DNA of 64,000 bases from Dromaius novaehollandiae (lineage: Eukaryota; Chordata; Aves; Casuariiformes; Dromaiidae): contig NC_088117.1 of NCBI RefSeq assembly GCF_036370855.1, forward strand, positions 8,618,001 to 8,682,000, in the 5' to 3' direction. The first letter of the stretch is position 1; each line of letters starts with the position of its first letter. Below the pieces are notes generated by a model. That model was not told the DNA's origin. It did no database searches and saw only the letters and a program-made list of their open reading frames with translations. Positions 60,958-64,000 of the stretch are shown piece after piece. The position numbers and the translations under genes were made by a program.

Positions 60958-63900
60958 GTAACCGCCGGCTGGCGAGCCCCGCCGCGGGGCCGGGGGCGGG
61001 AGGAGGCCGCGGCGCCACCGCTAGGCCGCGGGGCTGAGGCGAGGCGAGGAGCCGCCGGGAGGGGGAGGGCCGCGGCGCCGCTGCCCTCTCCCTCGAGCCC
61101 GGGGCCCGAGGCCCCTCTCAGCCGGCCCTGGAAGGGCCCGGGGCTGGGGCTGTCCTTTCCGGGCCGCCGGCGCTGGAAGGGCTGGAGGGGCTGGGGCGGC
61201 CGCGGGGCTCTCTGCTAGTCTTCGTGCCGCGTGGGTTGAGGCTGGGGCTTGTGACACGGCAAAAACACTGCTCCTCGGGGAAGGAGGCAGTTTCCAGCCT
61301 GTGGGAGCTCTCCTCTGCCAAACTGCGTTTTTAAACTTTGCCATGGGTAGGGGTGAGCTATCGCTAACTTGTTTTTTAAGCAGGTCCTTAACTGTGCTCT
61401 AGACTAGTCACTAGAAACTCTAGCAGAAGAAAAGACTTGCTTTTCCTCCTCAGAGGAAGAGGGAAGGGAGTGTGGATTACTCTCCAAAGGAATCTCAGAG
61501 CTTATGCAGTGCCAAAATGGAAACTTTAGAAGAAAGACCTGATCCCTGCAAAAAATCAGTGTTCTTGTGTTTAACCTAGGGAGCACATAAATGTTTGCAG
61601 TGTTCTAGGTTGTGAAAAGTGGCTTCAGAAACAAGAAGCTGTTGCTTGGCCAGCTCTGTTTGCTGCACAGATTTTGTGACTGTTCATCACAGTTCTTGTT
61701 CCATGTTTTTTGCAAGTGTTTATTTCTTCTTTGGGCAAGTTGCTCTTTACTTGTGCTTAGTAACTGCATGTGATACTTAACAAGGCATAATACAAGGCAA
61801 AACCAAGGCCCACCTGATGCTTGAAGACTCTGACTTTATTGTCTTTCCAGTGTTACAGGCAAGGTGGGAGAATCTCCTTCTGTTGCCCAGACTTCCTTTT
61901 TTTCATTTAACTGAGAAGCTCCTGGAGAAAGTAAGCTGGACTGTGAGACCTTTCAAGCGATCGTTCTAATGGAACTTAAGTGGCTTACAGTCGCTTATGG
62001 CTTGGTTGTGGATTGGTATGGCATCAAATGCTTGTTCTGTACTGTCTTCAGTAAACTGTACAGAAACAGTAGCTCATCTAGATGAATGCGTTGCGCCTTT
62101 CTAGAAGAACACACAAGCTAGTTTGCTCTTCACCTGTTGATTTAAAGCGTTATATCTAAGCATACGTATTGCAGTATGTAGCAGACAAGTTACATGTTAG
62201 CTGTGTCCTAGATGAGGCCACATGTCACACTTTTCAGTGGCTGACAAAATGCTGTGGCCTTGATGATATGTGATGCCTGAAAGCTTTGCTATTAGCCCAG
62301 GATTATCTATTCGATGCAGTTGAATTGGGAGGTATTGCAGCTGTGTTTGTCTTTACTTGGTCCTCTACTACTGAAGGCTTCTAATTGCAAAAATATCTTA
62401 TTGAATATCTGATAATATTTTCTGCCTGTTAGCAATTGAATAATCTTTGAGTAACCTGTTTAGATAGAGGAAAATAATCCATTATTTGCTGATCAGTTGC
62501 AGCTTGTTGAGACTATTTTGTGAATGTACCGAAAGTGCCACAGTAGGTACCATTCACCTGATCAGTAAGAGGTTAAATGTTAAAGTGGAGTGCCTAGGAC
62601 TGTGGTGAGCTGAAACGCAGAGCTACTGAAAATCGATTCTGATCTACCTTGTATGGTTGCTGTTGTCAAATTTGTAGGGAAGGTTAGGGTGCCTCATATG
62701 TTCGTACATGAAGGAGATGGAAATAATTCCATAACCTTTTTATGGTTATTTACTCTGATTTTACTGGTCTTACTGGTTAAGTTTGTTGTACTTCGATGAA
62801 TATGTTGGGTTTCCACGAGCCTACAACATAAACTAGTCTGAACTGAAAGGCTTCAAAACCTTCCAGGCTGCCAACTTCCAGTCAGGCACTGTAGCGTAGC
62901 AATCTCTGTGATATCTTTCTCACTGAAAACAAGTGTGTGAGAAATGTGAGCTGTGCATGTGTTCTTGTGAGTTCAGTGGCCTACATTTTTGCACAGTGAG
63001 TTGCGTGCTGCCTGCTGAATGTGATTTTCGTTAATATTTGTGGGATGCAGAGACTCATTTGCAAGTGCAAAACCATATTCTGACTTTATTTCCCTTCCTT
63101 ATTTTCTCCTTCCCCTGGAAGTGTTTGATTTAATCTAGTTCCATAGAGGCTTTGTAGGGGATTAGGTAGTCTTCTACTGCCCAGGTATGACAGGACTAAA
63201 TAATTGTCATTGATAACTTGTTACCAAATATGAATTAAGGTGGTCTTAATTCCCCAGTGGACAGAGATTTACCTCAACAAACCTAGCAATTTGCAATCAA
63301 CCTTTTTGGCTGAGAACCAGCTGGGATGCAAAGGCACTTACTTAACCCTGACATTTCTCTGGAGGTGATGGCAGAGCTTTCACTAAATATGTTTAAAGCT
63401 ATTATTTGCCTGAGTTACACTAATCTGGTAGGTAGATGTCAAGTTTTTTGGTGCTTGTGACTAGTGTCATAGCCTTTTCTTGAGTATTCCTTTTGCTCTA
63501 AGGGGAGAGGTTAGAGGAAGAAAAATTTCAGTCTTAGTTCTTGTTTCCCCAGCTTGAGTATGGCATCCTTGGTTTGACATCTGAACTGTTTCAAAGTTTA
63601 ATCTTGCACTTAAAACTAGTAATCAAATTTACTAAATTCAGTTCTCATGAGGGCCATGATGCTAAACTTGAGCTACAGTGTACAGTGCTTAGTTATTAAT
63701 AACTAAATTATTCAGGATAGCAAAGACTTTGCTGATCAATCACAGTAACTGCATTCTTCAAAGGCATTGGGAGGTGAGCTGACATAAGAGTGAGAACTCT
63801 AATACCTTAGAAAGAAGTAACACATGCGTTGCTTTTGATGTTTGTGATTGACTTGCTGGACTTCTGTATAATTTTAAATGTCTGAGGTGTAATAAGAAGC

Positions 63901-64000
63901 ACTTTTACAAATGAATGCTAAGGCTTTGAGGTAGGCTGTCCTGCTTCTTCTGTACCAAGTCTCATTTGAGTAGATTAACTTTTAGCTCATATGTAGTGAT
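60958..64000 (+). other. FUBP3: FUBP3 intron 1 (partial)
   Basis: After about 250 bases of CpG-rich DNA the sequence becomes AT-rich and unique to the end of the window. I see no second exon (no KH-domain coding), no repeat array and no RNA gene. Confidence 0.75.

Overview
The window is vertebrate nuclear DNA, most probably from a bird. It carries the 3' part of HMCN2, all of ASS1 and the first exon of FUBP3, all on the + strand and in the order HMCN2-ASS1-FUBP3. Human 9q34 has the same order, with PRDM12 next after FUBP3. GC-rich sequence and very short HMCN2 introns (many under 120 bases) suggest an avian microchromosome, but a reptile cannot be excluded from the sequence alone. All coding exons have GT-AG introns and compatible phases. 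No bacterial features are present.

Positions 294-14035 hold 34 HMCN2 exons. They encode the last 1,812 residues of hemicentin-2: half an Ig domain, 13 complete Ig I-set domains, a nidogen-type G2F barrel, four calcium-binding EGF domains and the fibulin-type C-terminal domain. Two AATAAA signals follow. Only about 1.1 kb separates this 3' end from a TATA box at 15245.

Positions 15245-43700 hold ASS1 (argininosuccinate synthase). There is an inferred untranslated exon 1 and 14 coding exons giving a complete 416-residue enzyme. The intron positions match the human gene as far as I can recall them. Exon 1 contains an upstream ATG whose 41-codon frame overlaps the ASS1 start, like the uORF described for mammalian ASS1. 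A 600-base minisatellite (46-base unit made of two 23-base halves) lies just before one coding exon. Several ASS1 introns contain AT-rich, non-repetitive blocks that look like conserved non-coding elements.

Positions 43700-60400 form a gene-poor interval with no protein gene I can support. It has several blocks resembling conserved non-coding elements, a perfect 32-base palindrome, a long polypurine tract and simple repeats. Positions 60440-61250 are a CpG-rich promoter with a full CRE and a paired ETS-type site, followed by FUBP3 exon 1 (29 codons). The remainder is FUBP3 intron 1.

The three genes do unrelated jobs: extracellular matrix, arginine synthesis, and single-stranded nucleic-acid binding. 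Their linkage is ancestral synteny. The non-coding blocks in and around ASS1 may serve a neighbour such as PRDM12, which is inference. I saw no wholly new protein system; the most notable observations are the ASS1 uORF, the minisatellite with repeated acceptor-like sites, the palindrome and the non-coding block clusters.
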